A stretch of 6,303 bases of DNA from JAHJSA01 sp038204345 (GCA_038204345.1 JBBRDB010000159.1:1-6303); one strand, 5' to 3'; counted from the stretch's first letter, positions 1 to 6,150 are shown. Made by a program: numbers and translations. Notes: a model not told the origin generated them from the letters alone.

Positions 1-639
1 ATGGCCACCCTCGAGCCCGTGTGCGAGCACCTGCATCTGCCGGCGCAGTCCGGGAGCGATCACGTTCTTGCGGCTATGAGGCGCGGCTACGACCTCGAGG
101 CCTACCTGGACGTGGTAGCGCGCCTGCGGGCGGCCATCCCCGGTCTTGCTCTCACCACCGACCTCATCGTGGGCTTTCCCGGAGAGACCGACGAAGACTT
201 CCAGGCCACCCTGGACCTCGTCGATGAGGTGGGCTTCGACGCCGCCTTCACCTTCCAGTATTCACCGCGCCCACAGACCAAGGCGGCCGACCTCCCTGCC
301 AGAGTGCCGCCAGACGCCCTGGAGTCGCGTATGCGCCGTCTCATAGACCTCACACAGGCCTGGGGGCGCACGCGTAACGAGGCGCTCGTGGGGAGCACGG
401 TGGAGGTCCTGGTGGAGGGTCGCAGCCGTCGCGACGCTGAGTCCGTCATGGGCAGGACCCGCTCGCACAAGACGGTGAACCTCCGGAGCGACGCCGCCGT
501 CGGCGACCTTGTGTGGGCGACCATCAAGGGCGCCAGCTCTACCAGCCTGCAGGGGGTGGCCGCCGAGCGACCTGAGTCGTCCTCGGCGGCCTCATCGACG
601 CGCGCTGTGGTGTCATGCCCACCGCACGCGCCCGCGTGA
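1..639 (+). CDS. miaB: tRNA-2-methylthio-N6-dimethylallyladenosine synthase MiaB, C-terminal part (5' truncated by window)
   Basis: MiaB is a radical-SAM iron-sulfur enzyme that adds a methylthio group to C2 of N6-prenylated A37 in tRNAs reading UNN codons. Visible here are the second half of the radical-SAM barrel (HLPAQSGSD near residue 12, TTDLIVGFPGETDEDF at about 52-67, FTFQYSPRPQTKAA at about 83-96) and a C-terminal TRAM RNA-binding domain (about 128-187, LVGSTVEVLVEG to GDLVWATIKG), closing with the STSLQG stretch usual in MiaB. The YSPRP.T.AA pattern favours MiaB over RimO or MtaB. The ATG at position 1 aligns inside the family, so it is an internal methionine. The N-terminal UPF0004 domain and the CxxxCxxC cluster motif lie outside the window. 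About 25 residues after STSLQG form a Ser/Ala-rich tail with no family counterpart that I recognise, and this tail region overlaps the start of miaA. The adjacency to miaA fits, since MiaA makes the MiaB substrate. Confidence 0.95.
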   Translation: MATLEPVCEHLHLPAQSGSDHVLAAMRRGYDLEAYLDVVARLRAAIPGLALTTDLIVGFPGETDEDFQATLDLVDEVGFDAAFTFQYSPRPQTKAADLPARVPPDALESRMRRLIDLTQAWGRTRNEALVGSTVEVLVEGRSRRDAESVMGRTRSHKTVNLRSDAAVGDLVWATIKGASSTSLQGVAAERPESSSAASSTRAVVSCPPHAPA

Positions 640-1733
640 CGGAGCCCCCGGTGGTCGAAGACGCCCCACGGGAAGCGCCGGTCGCGGCGGCCGCGGCGGC
701 TGAAGCCCAGGGTTTGGTCATCGCCATCCTCGGCCCCACCGGTGTGGGCAAGACCGAGGTGGCCTCCTTGGTGGCCATCGAGCTGGGAGTCCGGGTGATC
801 TCCTGCGATTCCATGCAGATCTACCGCGGTTTCCCGGTGTTGACCAATCAGCCAAGGCGGGTCGCGGCTGCGGGGAACGTGGTGCACGAACTGGTGGGCG
901 TCGCGGAGCCTGAGGAGGAGTGGAGTGCGGCACGCTACGGCCGCAAGGCTCGAGCCTTCATCGACGCGGACGTCGCCTCGACAGGGTGGGCCCTGATCGT
1001 CGGCGGCACCGGTCTCTACATGCGGGCCGCTCTCGCGCCACTCGCCATGTCTAAAGCCTTCGACCCCGAGCGACGCGCAGCGCTCGAGCATGTCGCCGCC
1101 GTCGAGGGACCCGACCGATTGCACGACCGGCTGGCGGCGGTCGACGCGGAGACGGCGCGAAGGATCCATCCTCACAACGTCCGTCGCGTCGTGCGCGCCC
1201 TGGAGATCTTGGAGACCGAAGGCGCCGCCGCCCTGTCGGAGCGCAGCGACCTGTGGCGGCCACAGTATCGCCACCCGACACTTCAGGTAGTCCTGACCGC
1301 CGACCGCGCCGAACTCTACGAGAGGATCGAGCGCAGAGCGCAGGAGATGGTGCGCGCGGGCGCGGTGGAGGAGGTGCGGCGGCACAGGGAACTCCGGTCG
1401 CGCACGGAACTGTCGGCGGCGGCTGAAAGCACGACACTCGCAGGCCGGGCGCCGGAGGGCCAGGCGCCGGCAGGCCGGGCACCAACGTCTCGTGGCGTCG
1501 AACGTGCCATCGGCTATCGGGAGTTGGCTGCCTATCTCGACGGGGAGACCTCACTCGAGGAAGCCACCGCGGCGCTGGCCGCCGCGACTCGGCGCTACGC
1601 GCGGCGCCAGGCCACCTGGGTGCGCAAGCTGGATGGCGCTGTTATGATTGACACCTCCGGTCGGGCGCCGCGCGAGGTCTCGACCGAGGTCCTGCAGGCG
1701 GCCCTCGCGGCTCGAGCCAGAGCGCGAAACTAA
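615..1733 (+). CDS. miaA: tRNA dimethylallyltransferase MiaA
   Basis: MiaA transfers dimethylallyl from DMAPP to N6 of A37 in tRNA, the step before MiaB. Seen directly: a P-loop GPTGVGKT (residues 40-47), the DSMQIY motif with the catalytic Asp (65-70), GGTGLY (130-135), IHPHNVRRVVRALEI (184-198), ERAIGYREL (296-304) and the C-terminal RRYARRQATW (326-335). At 372 residues it is longer than the usual roughly 300-320. The excess is an Ala-rich N-terminal lead of about 33 residues and an insert at about 256-294 before the IGYREL helix. That insert holds three 5-residue repeats (AGRAP-EGQAP-AGRAP). The start is uncertain. ATG 615 lies inside miaB. GTG 636 would give a 4-nt GTGA overlap with the miaB stop. 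GTG 651 has the best Shine-Dalgarno (GGAG at 641-644, 6-nt spacer). All three keep the whole catalytic domain. Coupled translation with miaB is likely with either of the first two starts. Confidence 0.95.
   Translation: MPTARARVTEPPVVEDAPREAPVAAAAAAEAQGLVIAILGPTGVGKTEVASLVAIELGVRVISCDSMQIYRGFPVLTNQPRRVAAAGNVVHELVGVAEPEEEWSAARYGRKARAFIDADVASTGWALIVGGTGLYMRAALAPLAMSKAFDPERRAALEHVAAVEGPDRLHDRLAAVDAETARRIHPHNVRRVVRALEILETEGAAALSERSDLWRPQYRHPTLQVVLTADRAELYERIERRAQEMVRAGAVEEVRRHRELRSRTELSAAAESTTLAGRAPEGQAPAGRAPTSRGVERAIGYRELAAYLDGETSLEEATAALAAATRRYARRQATWVRKLDGAVMIDTSGRAPREVSTEVLQAALAARARARN
1440..1484 (+). repeat. Three tandem 15-bp units inside miaA
   Basis: Units at 1440-1454, 1455-1469 and 1470-1484 are in frame with miaA and encode AGRAP, EGQAP and AGRAP. 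Units 1 and 3 share their first 11 bases. Units 1 and 2 share the same last seven bases (GGCGCCG). The repeat falls in a linker absent from typical MiaA, between the helix ending VEEVRR and the conserved IGYREL helix, so it probably encodes a flexible loop produced by in-frame slippage. Confidence 0.8.
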
Positions 1734-1765
1734 GACCATTGGGTGAGAGGCACAGGGGTAGGCGC

Positions 1766-2623
1766 ATGCGATTCAGCAAGTGGCACGGCCTCGGGAACGA
1801 CTTCATCATGGTGGAAGAACCTGAGCTTCCCCAACCACTCGACGCCCGGCGATGCGCGCTCCTCTGCGATCGACACTTCGGCATCGGAGCAGACGGCATA
1901 CTCGTGCATTGTCCTCCCAGCGGAGCCGTTCCCGGTGCGGTGGCCCGCATGCGCATCTTCAACGCGGACGGTAGCGAGCCCGAGATGTGCGGCAACGGCA
2001 TCAGGCTGTTCGCCTTGTATCTCGAGAAGCTGGGCCTGGTGGGTGAGGGCGAGGTGATCGTGGAGACCCTGGCGGGACCCATCCGTCCCCGTGTGCTGGA
2101 CGACGGCCGCGTGCAGGTGCACATGGGTGTCGCGCGCTTCGTCAGCCCGGCCATCGATTCGGCCGCGCTGGGCACGACCGGCGACGTGATCGGCCAACGG
2201 CTCGAGGCGGACGGCGCCACATACGTGTTCACCTTCGTGGACGTCGGCAATCCCCACTGCATCATCGTGAGCGATTCGGTGAAGGCCATCGAACTCGAGA
2301 AGATCGGCCCAGAGATCGAGAACCATGCGCTCTTCCCGCGGCGCACGAATGTGGAGTTCATCCAGACAGAAGCGGACGGGTCCATCACCATGCGGGTGTG
2401 GGAACGCGGGGTGGGGGAGACGCTGGCCTGCGGAACGGGCGCCACGGCTGTGGGGGTGGCGGCGGTGCGTCTCGGCTTGGCGGAGAGCCCCGTTACCGTG
2501 CACCTGCTTGGAGGAGACCTCGAAATCGAAGTAGGCGCGGATGGCCAGGTGTTGATGCTGGGGCCGGCGGAGGAGGTCTTCGCGGGCACCCTCAGCGCGG
2601 GCATGTTGGAGCGACTGACGTAG
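1766..2623 (+). CDS. dapF: Diaminopimelate epimerase DapF
   Basis: DapF is a cofactor-independent, two-base epimerase that converts LL-diaminopimelate to meso-diaminopimelate, the precursor of lysine and of the peptidoglycan cross-linking residue. The 285-residue length is normal. The protein opens with the family signature KWHGLGNDFIMV (5-16). The first catalytic cysteine is C75 in NADGSEPEMCGNGIR (66-80) and the second is C222 in ERGVGETLACGTGAT. GNPHCII lies between them. A longer reading from TTG 1739 adds nine residues (MGERHRGRR) that are not family-like. ATG 1766 gives the canonical beginning and has a purine-rich AGGGG stretch about 8 nt upstream. It lies 32 nt after miaA and 96 nt before the diaminopimelate aminotransferase gene that supplies its substrate. 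Both catalytic cysteines are present, so the gene looks intact. Confidence 0.97.
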   Translation: MRFSKWHGLGNDFIMVEEPELPQPLDARRCALLCDRHFGIGADGILVHCPPSGAVPGAVARMRIFNADGSEPEMCGNGIRLFALYLEKLGLVGEGEVIVETLAGPIRPRVLDDGRVQVHMGVARFVSPAIDSAALGTTGDVIGQRLEADGATYVFTFVDVGNPHCIIVSDSVKAIELEKIGPEIENHALFPRRTNVEFIQTEADGSITMRVWERGVGETLACGTGATAVGVAAVRLGLAESPVTVHLLGGDLEIEVGADGQVLMLGPAEEVFAGTLSAGMLERLT

Positions 2624-2719
2624 TAGTGGTCCGCCCAGGCATCGGCCTGATGCGACGCCCCGCAACCGGTGAAAACCAGATGGGCGCCCCAACCCGCGCC
2701 CGTGCAACAAGGAGGAGCA
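2624..2719 (+). other. dapF-dapL spacer, no gene or clear promoter
   Basis: This 96-nt spacer contains a small potential hairpin (CAGGC-ATCG-GCCTG, near 2634-2647) with no following T-run. I see no recognisable -35/-10 pair. It ends in the strong ribosome binding site of dapL. The simplest reading is read-through within one operon. Confidence 0.5.
2709..2715 (+). promoter_or_regulatory. Strong ribosome binding site for dapL
   Basis: AAGGAGG precedes GTG 2720 by 4 nt. It is the best Shine-Dalgarno match I found in the window. It decides the start of dapL against the upstream in-frame ATG 2669, which would place this site inside the coding region, and against ATG 2738, which would be too far downstream. 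Confidence 0.85.
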
Positions 2720-3883
2720 GTGCGATTCTCACGACGGATGGACGATCTTCCTCCCTACCTGTTCGCGGAGATCGAGCGGAAGATAGCCGAGAAGAAGAAG
2801 GCCGGGGTGGACGTCATCACCCTGGGTATCGGCGATCCCGATCTCCCCACCCCCACCTACATCGTGGAGGAGATGCAGCGGCAGGTCGCGGACCCGCGCA
2901 ACCACCAGTACCCCTCCAATGCCGGCGTGCCGGAGTTCGGTGAAGCCGCCGCGGGCTACGTGGCGCGCAGGTTCGGGGTAACCATCGATCCTAAGGATGA
3001 GTTCTTTCCCCTCCTGGGTTCGAAGGAAGGCCTGGCTCACATCTGTTGGTCCACGCTGGACGCCGGCGACGTGGTGCTGGTGCCCGATCCCGGCTACCCG
3101 GTGTACGCCGCCGCCTCCCTGATGACGGGGGCCCAGGTGGTCCTCATGCCGCTGCTGGCCGAGAACGATTTCCTCCCCGACCTCGACGCCATCGCTCCCG
3201 ACGTCGCCGCCCGCGCGAAACTCATGTTCATCAGCTACCCGAACAACCCCACGGCCGCGGTCGTGGAGGGCGACTTCTTCGAGAGGGTGGTGGAGTTCGC
3301 GAAGCGCTACGACATCGCGGTGGTGCACGACAACGCCTACTGCGAATTGGTGTTCGACGGGTACGAAGCCCCGAGCTTCCTCGCGACCCCCGGAGCGATG
3401 GACGTGGGGGTGGAGTTCTTCAGCCTGTCGAAGCCTTTCAACATGACCGGTTGGAGGGTGGGATTCGGGGTGGGTAATCGCGACATCCTCGAACCCTTAT
3501 GGAGACTGAAGACGAACCTCGACTCGGGTATGTTCGAAGCCATCCAGCGCACGGCGGCCTTCGTGCTCAACGGCCCCTGGGACTTCGTCGACGAGATGAA
3601 CGCCGTCTACACGGGACGGCGCGACGTCTTGCTCGAAGCCCTCGCCCACATAGGACTGGACGCGCCGACGCCCAAGGCCACCATCTACATCTGGGTGCCG
3701 GTGCCCGCCGGCTACGACTCAACCTCGTTCGCCGCGCACGTGCTCGATCAGGCGGGTGTGGTGCTGACCCCGGGCAACGGCTACGGCGCCGCCGGAGAGG
3801 GCTTCGTGCGCATCTCCCTCACCGCGCCCGACGACCGCATCCGCGAAGCCGTGGATCGCATCGAGCGGTCGCTGAGCATCTGA
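2720..3883 (+). CDS. dapL: LL-diaminopimelate aminotransferase (DapL type), PLP-dependent fold type I
   Basis: DapL is predicted to aminate tetrahydrodipicolinate with glutamate to give LL-diaminopimelate in one step, bypassing the succinylated or acetylated intermediates of the DapD/DapC/DapE routes. The 387 residues from GTG 2720 match the family length. Fold type I aminotransferase residues are visible: the YPNNPTAA loop (about N175-N176-P177), D204 and Y207 in HDNAYCEL, the PLP-binding K238 in SLSKPFNMTGWRVGF, and the carboxylate-binding R364 in GFVRISLT. The opening DDLPPYLFAEIERKIAEKK and ITLGIGDPDLPTP resemble DapL more than DapC or aspartate aminotransferase. Lying directly after dapF supports the assignment, because DapF uses its product. 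An aspartate- or alanine-type aminotransferase of the same superfamily remains possible. Upstream in-frame residues from ATG 2669 (17 codons) are not family-like. The stop TGA shares one base with the ATG of a following micro-ORF. Confidence 0.87.
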   Translation: MRFSRRMDDLPPYLFAEIERKIAEKKKAGVDVITLGIGDPDLPTPTYIVEEMQRQVADPRNHQYPSNAGVPEFGEAAAGYVARRFGVTIDPKDEFFPLLGSKEGLAHICWSTLDAGDVVLVPDPGYPVYAAASLMTGAQVVLMPLLAENDFLPDLDAIAPDVAARAKLMFISYPNNPTAAVVEGDFFERVVEFAKRYDIAVVHDNAYCELVFDGYEAPSFLATPGAMDVGVEFFSLSKPFNMTGWRVGFGVGNRDILEPLWRLKTNLDSGMFEAIQRTAAFVLNGPWDFVDEMNAVYTGRRDVLLEALAHIGLDAPTPKATIYIWVPVPAGYDSTSFAAHVLDQAGVVLTPGNGYGAAGEGFVRISLTAPDDRIREAVDRIERSLSI

Positions 3884-3978
3884 TGAAGAGCGGTGGTACG
3901 TATTTCTCGCTGCGCGTGCGCGCCTGCCCGTGCGTGCCCGACTACCCGTGCGCGCCGCCGATGACCGGAGCCCGATGA
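3883..3978 (+). CDS. Possible 31-residue Cys/Pro-rich micro-ORF bridging dapL and dut
   Basis: An ATG overlaps the dapL stop by one base (TGATG at 3881-3885). The frame runs 31 codons to a TGA that overlaps the dut start (ATGA at 3975-3978). The peptide begins MKSGGTYFSLRVR and contains ACPCVPDYPCAPP, with three cysteines. There is no obvious Shine-Dalgarno of its own, so any translation would be by re-initiation after dapL. The DNA is repetitive: GTGCGCGCC at 3916-3924 and 3948-3956, and CCCGTGCG at 3927-3934 and 3945-3952. This low complexity could create the Cys/Pro/Val composition by chance. It could be a coupling leader that hands ribosomes to dut, a small metal- or redox-active peptide, or a chance ORF. 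I recognise no family. Confidence 0.35.
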   Translation: MKSGGTYFSLRVRACPCVPDYPCAPPMTGAR

Positions 3979-4400
3979 ACATCAGCGTTCGTTTGTTGAG
4001 GCCGGAAGCCCGGCTTCCTCGCCGAGCCCATCCGGGGGACGCCGGGGCCGACCTGCACGCGGCGGAGCCGGTGGTGATCCCGGCCGGGGAGCGCCGCGAC
4101 GTGGGCACAGGCCTCGCCTTCGCGATCCCCGAGGGCTACGCCGGCTTCGTGCACGCGCGCTCAGGTTTGGCCTTCAAGCACGGCATCATGATTACCAACG
4201 CCCCGGGCCTCATAGATTCGGGCTATCGAGGTGAGGTGCGCGTGAGCCTCTTCAACAGTGGGTCGGAGCCCTTTGCCATCGAGGTGGGTGATCGCATCGC
4301 GCAGCTGGTGATCCAGGCGGTTGAGGTGCCGGTCTTCGAGGAGGCCCCGACGCTCGACGACACCGAGCGCGGGGCGGGCGGGTTCGGCAGTACGGGGTAG
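3975..4400 (+). CDS. dut: Deoxyuridine 5'-triphosphate nucleotidohydrolase (dUTPase)
   Basis: Dut hydrolyses dUTP to dUMP and pyrophosphate, keeping uracil out of DNA and feeding thymidylate synthesis. It acts as a homotrimer with active sites at the subunit interfaces. All five motifs are present in 141 residues: motif 1 HPGDAGADL (19-27), motif 2 HARSGLA (60-66, Ala where Pro is usual before Arg-Ser-Gly), motif 3 NAPGLIDSGYRGEV (75-88, with catalytic D81 and Y84), motif 4 VGDRIAQLVI (104-113) and the C-terminal P-loop-like motif 5 RGAGGFGSTG (132-141) that closes over the substrate. ATG 3975 was chosen because GGAG lies 4 nt upstream and the protein then begins MNISVRLLRP as in the family. 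GTG 3930 would add 15 unrelated residues. Its start overlaps the stop of the preceding micro-ORF (ATGA). Confidence 0.96.
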   Translation: MNISVRLLRPEARLPRRAHPGDAGADLHAAEPVVIPAGERRDVGTGLAFAIPEGYAGFVHARSGLAFKHGIMITNAPGLIDSGYRGEVRVSLFNSGSEPFAIEVGDRIAQLVIQAVEVPVFEEAPTLDDTERGAGGFGSTG

Positions 4401-4566
4401 GTATTTGCGGCTGCACCTCAGGCGCAGGTGAGACCGGCATCGCTATGGGGACGTGGCACACCGGGTAGAGGCCTCGCGGGGGAGTGGGAAGACGCCCGCT
4501 AGACGGGCACCCCTTGTTCATGCAATCTGAGCTGTGGTGGCGTCTGCATCTGCTACGGCAGGGGCA
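4401..4566. other. Convergent intergenic region between dut and the PilX-like gene
   Basis: 166 nt between two converging stop codons. It contains a potential hairpin CACCT/AGGTG with a 7-nt loop (about 4414-4430), an 8-bp palindrome GAGGCCTC (about 4468-4475), a hairpin at 4494-4508, and the first copy of the 14-bp tandem repeat. I see no convincing coding sequence on either strand; open frames crossing it lack family features. No tRNA or known riboswitch pattern could be assigned. Confidence 0.6.
4494..4508. terminator. Weak candidate bidirectional terminator hairpin
   Basis: GCCCG-CTAGA-CGGGC forms a 5-bp GC stem with a 5-nt loop, followed on the plus strand by ACCCCTTGTT and on the minus strand by GTCTTCCC. 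The position between converging genes is right for a terminator. The stem is short and neither side has a true T-run, so this is tentative. Confidence 0.25.
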
Positions 4567-4580
4567 CTACGGCAGGGGTA
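4553..4580. repeat. 14-bp tandem duplication over the stop codon of the PilX-like gene
   Basis: Two adjacent 14-bp units (4553-4566 and 4567-4580) share CTACGGCAGGGG and differ only in the last two bases (CA versus TA). On the minus strand the inner copy encodes the final Pro-Leu-Pro and the TAG stop. The outer copy lies just after the stop in another frame, so the duplication does not change the protein. Confidence 0.75.
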
Positions 4581-6150
4581 GGCCCTTGGTGTTGGGCAAC
4601 TCCTGCCAGTCCAGGATCTGGAACGATCCGACCGTCGGGAAGTACGGCGGCGGGTTACGGAGCAGGTAGGAGTCATAGAGGTTCGCACCGTTCGCAAAGC
4701 CGGCGTAGTCGCTGCCGTTGCTCGAATAAGTCATCCGGTAGGGTGTGAGCAGGGTCGCCACCGCGCCGTAGATGGTGAGCATATTCCGCCGCGGTCCCCA
4801 GCTCGAGGATGAACTGGTGTTGGTGTCGTAGTGGACGTACTCCTTCCCCTGTTGAGCGATGACGGCAGCGTCGATCTCCATGTCCAGCGTTCCCGGGCTG
4901 TTCACCGAGGTGCCCAGGTTGCCCGCTTTCATGTACGGCGCGTACATGGGAACCTCGACGTTGTTCTGAGCTATGAGCCCTACGGCCACTGTTCCGTCCT
5001 TCGCCGCGTAGGTGAGATCGCCGATGATGTAGATCGACGTCAGGTCGCGCTGCCCCGAGGGATTCATCTGGCCCGAGCTGGCTATCGTGAGGCGGCCCTG
5101 CACTCCGGCGCCCTCCACCCATACGTTGTCGTTGGCGTAGATGACCCCGTTCGGAGGATAGCTGTAGGGCCCGAACAAGGTGCCGTATGTGAGATAGCCA
5201 CCCCTCTTCGTACCGCTGGAGTAGGTGCGGCTCTGGTTCTCGTCTGTCACCTGTGCCACCTGGTAGCGGGAGCCTGACAGGAGCTTTATGTACCAGCCGT
5301 GGGGTCTGCCGGAGACCGGGTTCACATACGGGAGGTTGACGTAGGGAAGGGCGCCTGTGTTCGCGGCGAGGCCGCTGAGCCGAGTGAAGTCCGACGTCAC
5401 CGTGTTGAAGTCGATCGGAGGGACGGGGAAACGCCACAGACCCCTCGAAGCATCGTTCGTCGGTATGTCCTGCGACCAGACCCCCGCCTTAGACGTGCCG
5501 GAGTAGTCGTAGGTGGATTGCGCACTCGACACGAGGTCTACGATGTTGGCAGTCTCGATGCGGATGCCGGTGTTCGAGTGCGTCTTCCCGTGCCAGACTC
5601 GAGTGAGCGGCCCTCCGATGTACACCGATTCATCAACGAGTAGCACGTACTCGCTGAAGGCTGGGCGACCGATGCGTGCTTGCACCGTGCGGGGCACGTC
5701 CTCGGTCTGATTCGACCGACCGGTGGCCTTGACGGTGACGTCGGAGTCGAGGCCGGTGGGCGGCGTGATCTGGATGGCGTATTGTCCCTGCAAGGACCCG
5801 TCGTACGGATCACTGAGGTCGAAGACTTCGTGCAGTGGGTCGCCGTCGGTGTCGACCCCGGCGATGGCAAAGCCCTGGGCCGCGTTGGTGGTGCCGCTGG
5901 CCACCATCCAGAGGTACTGGTTGAGGCCCGCCTCCGCCACCCCGAGCGACAACGTGTAGGCGCGGTCGCGCCGCACGTGCTGCTGGTTGACCATGATCCC
6001 GGTGGCCAGAGTAACGGACATCATGCCGATGACGAGGAGCACGAGCATGACCAAGCCGAGAACGTAGCCGTCCTCGCTCGCCACGCTCATCCTCAGTCTT
6101 CCCCGTGCGATTGACCGAGGTTCGCGGTGCATCAACTTCTTGAGTCTCAT
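4567..6150 (-). CDS. PilX-like type IV pilus-associated exported protein with large beta-rich domain
   Basis: This 527-residue protein has a basic N-terminus (1-20), then EDGYVLGLVMLVLLVIGMM starting one hydrophobic helix (about 28-51). The Ala/Glu segment AYTLSLGVAEAGLNQYLW (64-81) is the pattern of PilX-type minor pilins. G28-Y29 could be a prepilin peptidase site, but Glu at mature position 5 is replaced by Leu. The remaining 440 residues look exported and beta-rich: HGKTHSNTGIRI (187-198), NGVIYANDNVWVEG (334-347), GRLTIASSG (352-360), IYIIGDLTYA (373-382) and VGLIAQNNVEVP (390-401) suggest stacked turns of a beta-helix. The end PPPYFPTVGSFQILDWQEL (499-517) recalls PilX-like proteins of unknown function (DUF4900/DUF7305 style, from memory). 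ATG 6150 overlaps the upstream stop (ATGA) and has GGGGG 9 nt upstream; ATG 6090 would leave an 8-residue leader. Its role is probably in pilus assembly, adhesion or surface display, and no catalytic motif is seen. Confidence 0.8.
   Translation of the reverse strand: MRLKKLMHREPRSIARGRLRMSVASEDGYVLGLVMLVLLVIGMMSVTLATGIMVNQQHVRRDRAYTLSLGVAEAGLNQYLWMVASGTTNAAQGFAIAGVDTDGDPLHEVFDLSDPYDGSLQGQYAIQITPPTGLDSDVTVKATGRSNQTEDVPRTVQARIGRPAFSEYVLLVDESVYIGGPLTRVWHGKTHSNTGIRIETANIVDLVSSAQSTYDYSGTSKAGVWSQDIPTNDASRGLWRFPVPPIDFNTVTSDFTRLSGLAANTGALPYVNLPYVNPVSGRPHGWYIKLLSGSRYQVAQVTDENQSRTYSSGTKRGGYLTYGTLFGPYSYPPNGVIYANDNVWVEGAGVQGRLTIASSGQMNPSGQRDLTSIYIIGDLTYAAKDGTVAVGLIAQNNVEVPMYAPYMKAGNLGTSVNSPGTLDMEIDAAVIAQQGKEYVHYDTNTSSSSSWGPRRNMLTIYGAVATLLTPYRMTYSSNGSDYAGFANGANLYDSYLLRNPPPYFPTVGSFQILDWQELPNTKGLPLP

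Noticed and set aside
102..1385. Long minus-strand open frame (427 codons) opposite miaB and miaA
   Set aside because: It is antisense to two clearly recognised genes, is rich in Arg/His/Pro as expected from a high-GC shadow frame, and has no family motif.
1739..1765. Upstream TTG start for dapF
   Set aside because: It adds MGERHRGRR before the conserved MRFSKWHGLGNDF beginning. ATG 1766 gives the family-typical N-terminus.
2634..2650. Hairpin in the dapF-dapL spacer as a terminator
   Set aside because: The stem is only 5 bp, there is no T-run, and a coupled pathway gene follows immediately.
1642..2710. Two long minus-strand open frames opposite dapF (320 and 326 codons)
   Set aside because: They overlap each other and dapF, show low-complexity Ser/Thr/Pro or His/Arg composition, and have no domain signature. 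They are high-GC artefacts.
2669..2719. Upstream ATG start for dapL
   Set aside because: It would place the strong AAGGAGG site inside the gene, and it adds 17 unrelated residues.
2729..3328. Minus-strand open frame of 199 codons opposite dapL
   Set aside because: Shadow of the aminotransferase gene, with repeated His/Val/Gly composition and no recognisable domain.
4408..4490. Possible c-di-GMP-like or other riboswitch in the gap
   Set aside because: A few words such as GGGGACG looked suggestive, but the conserved core and paired stems could not be drawn, and no gene start lies downstream for it to control.
4252..4521. Minus-strand ORF across the 3' end of dut and the intergenic gap
   Set aside because: Pro/Arg-rich, antisense to dut, and without a Shine-Dalgarno or any recognisable motif.
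4484..4669. Plus-strand ORF starting in the convergent gap
   Set aside because: It has no Shine-Dalgarno and half of it is antisense to the PilX-like gene. Its composition is that of random translation.
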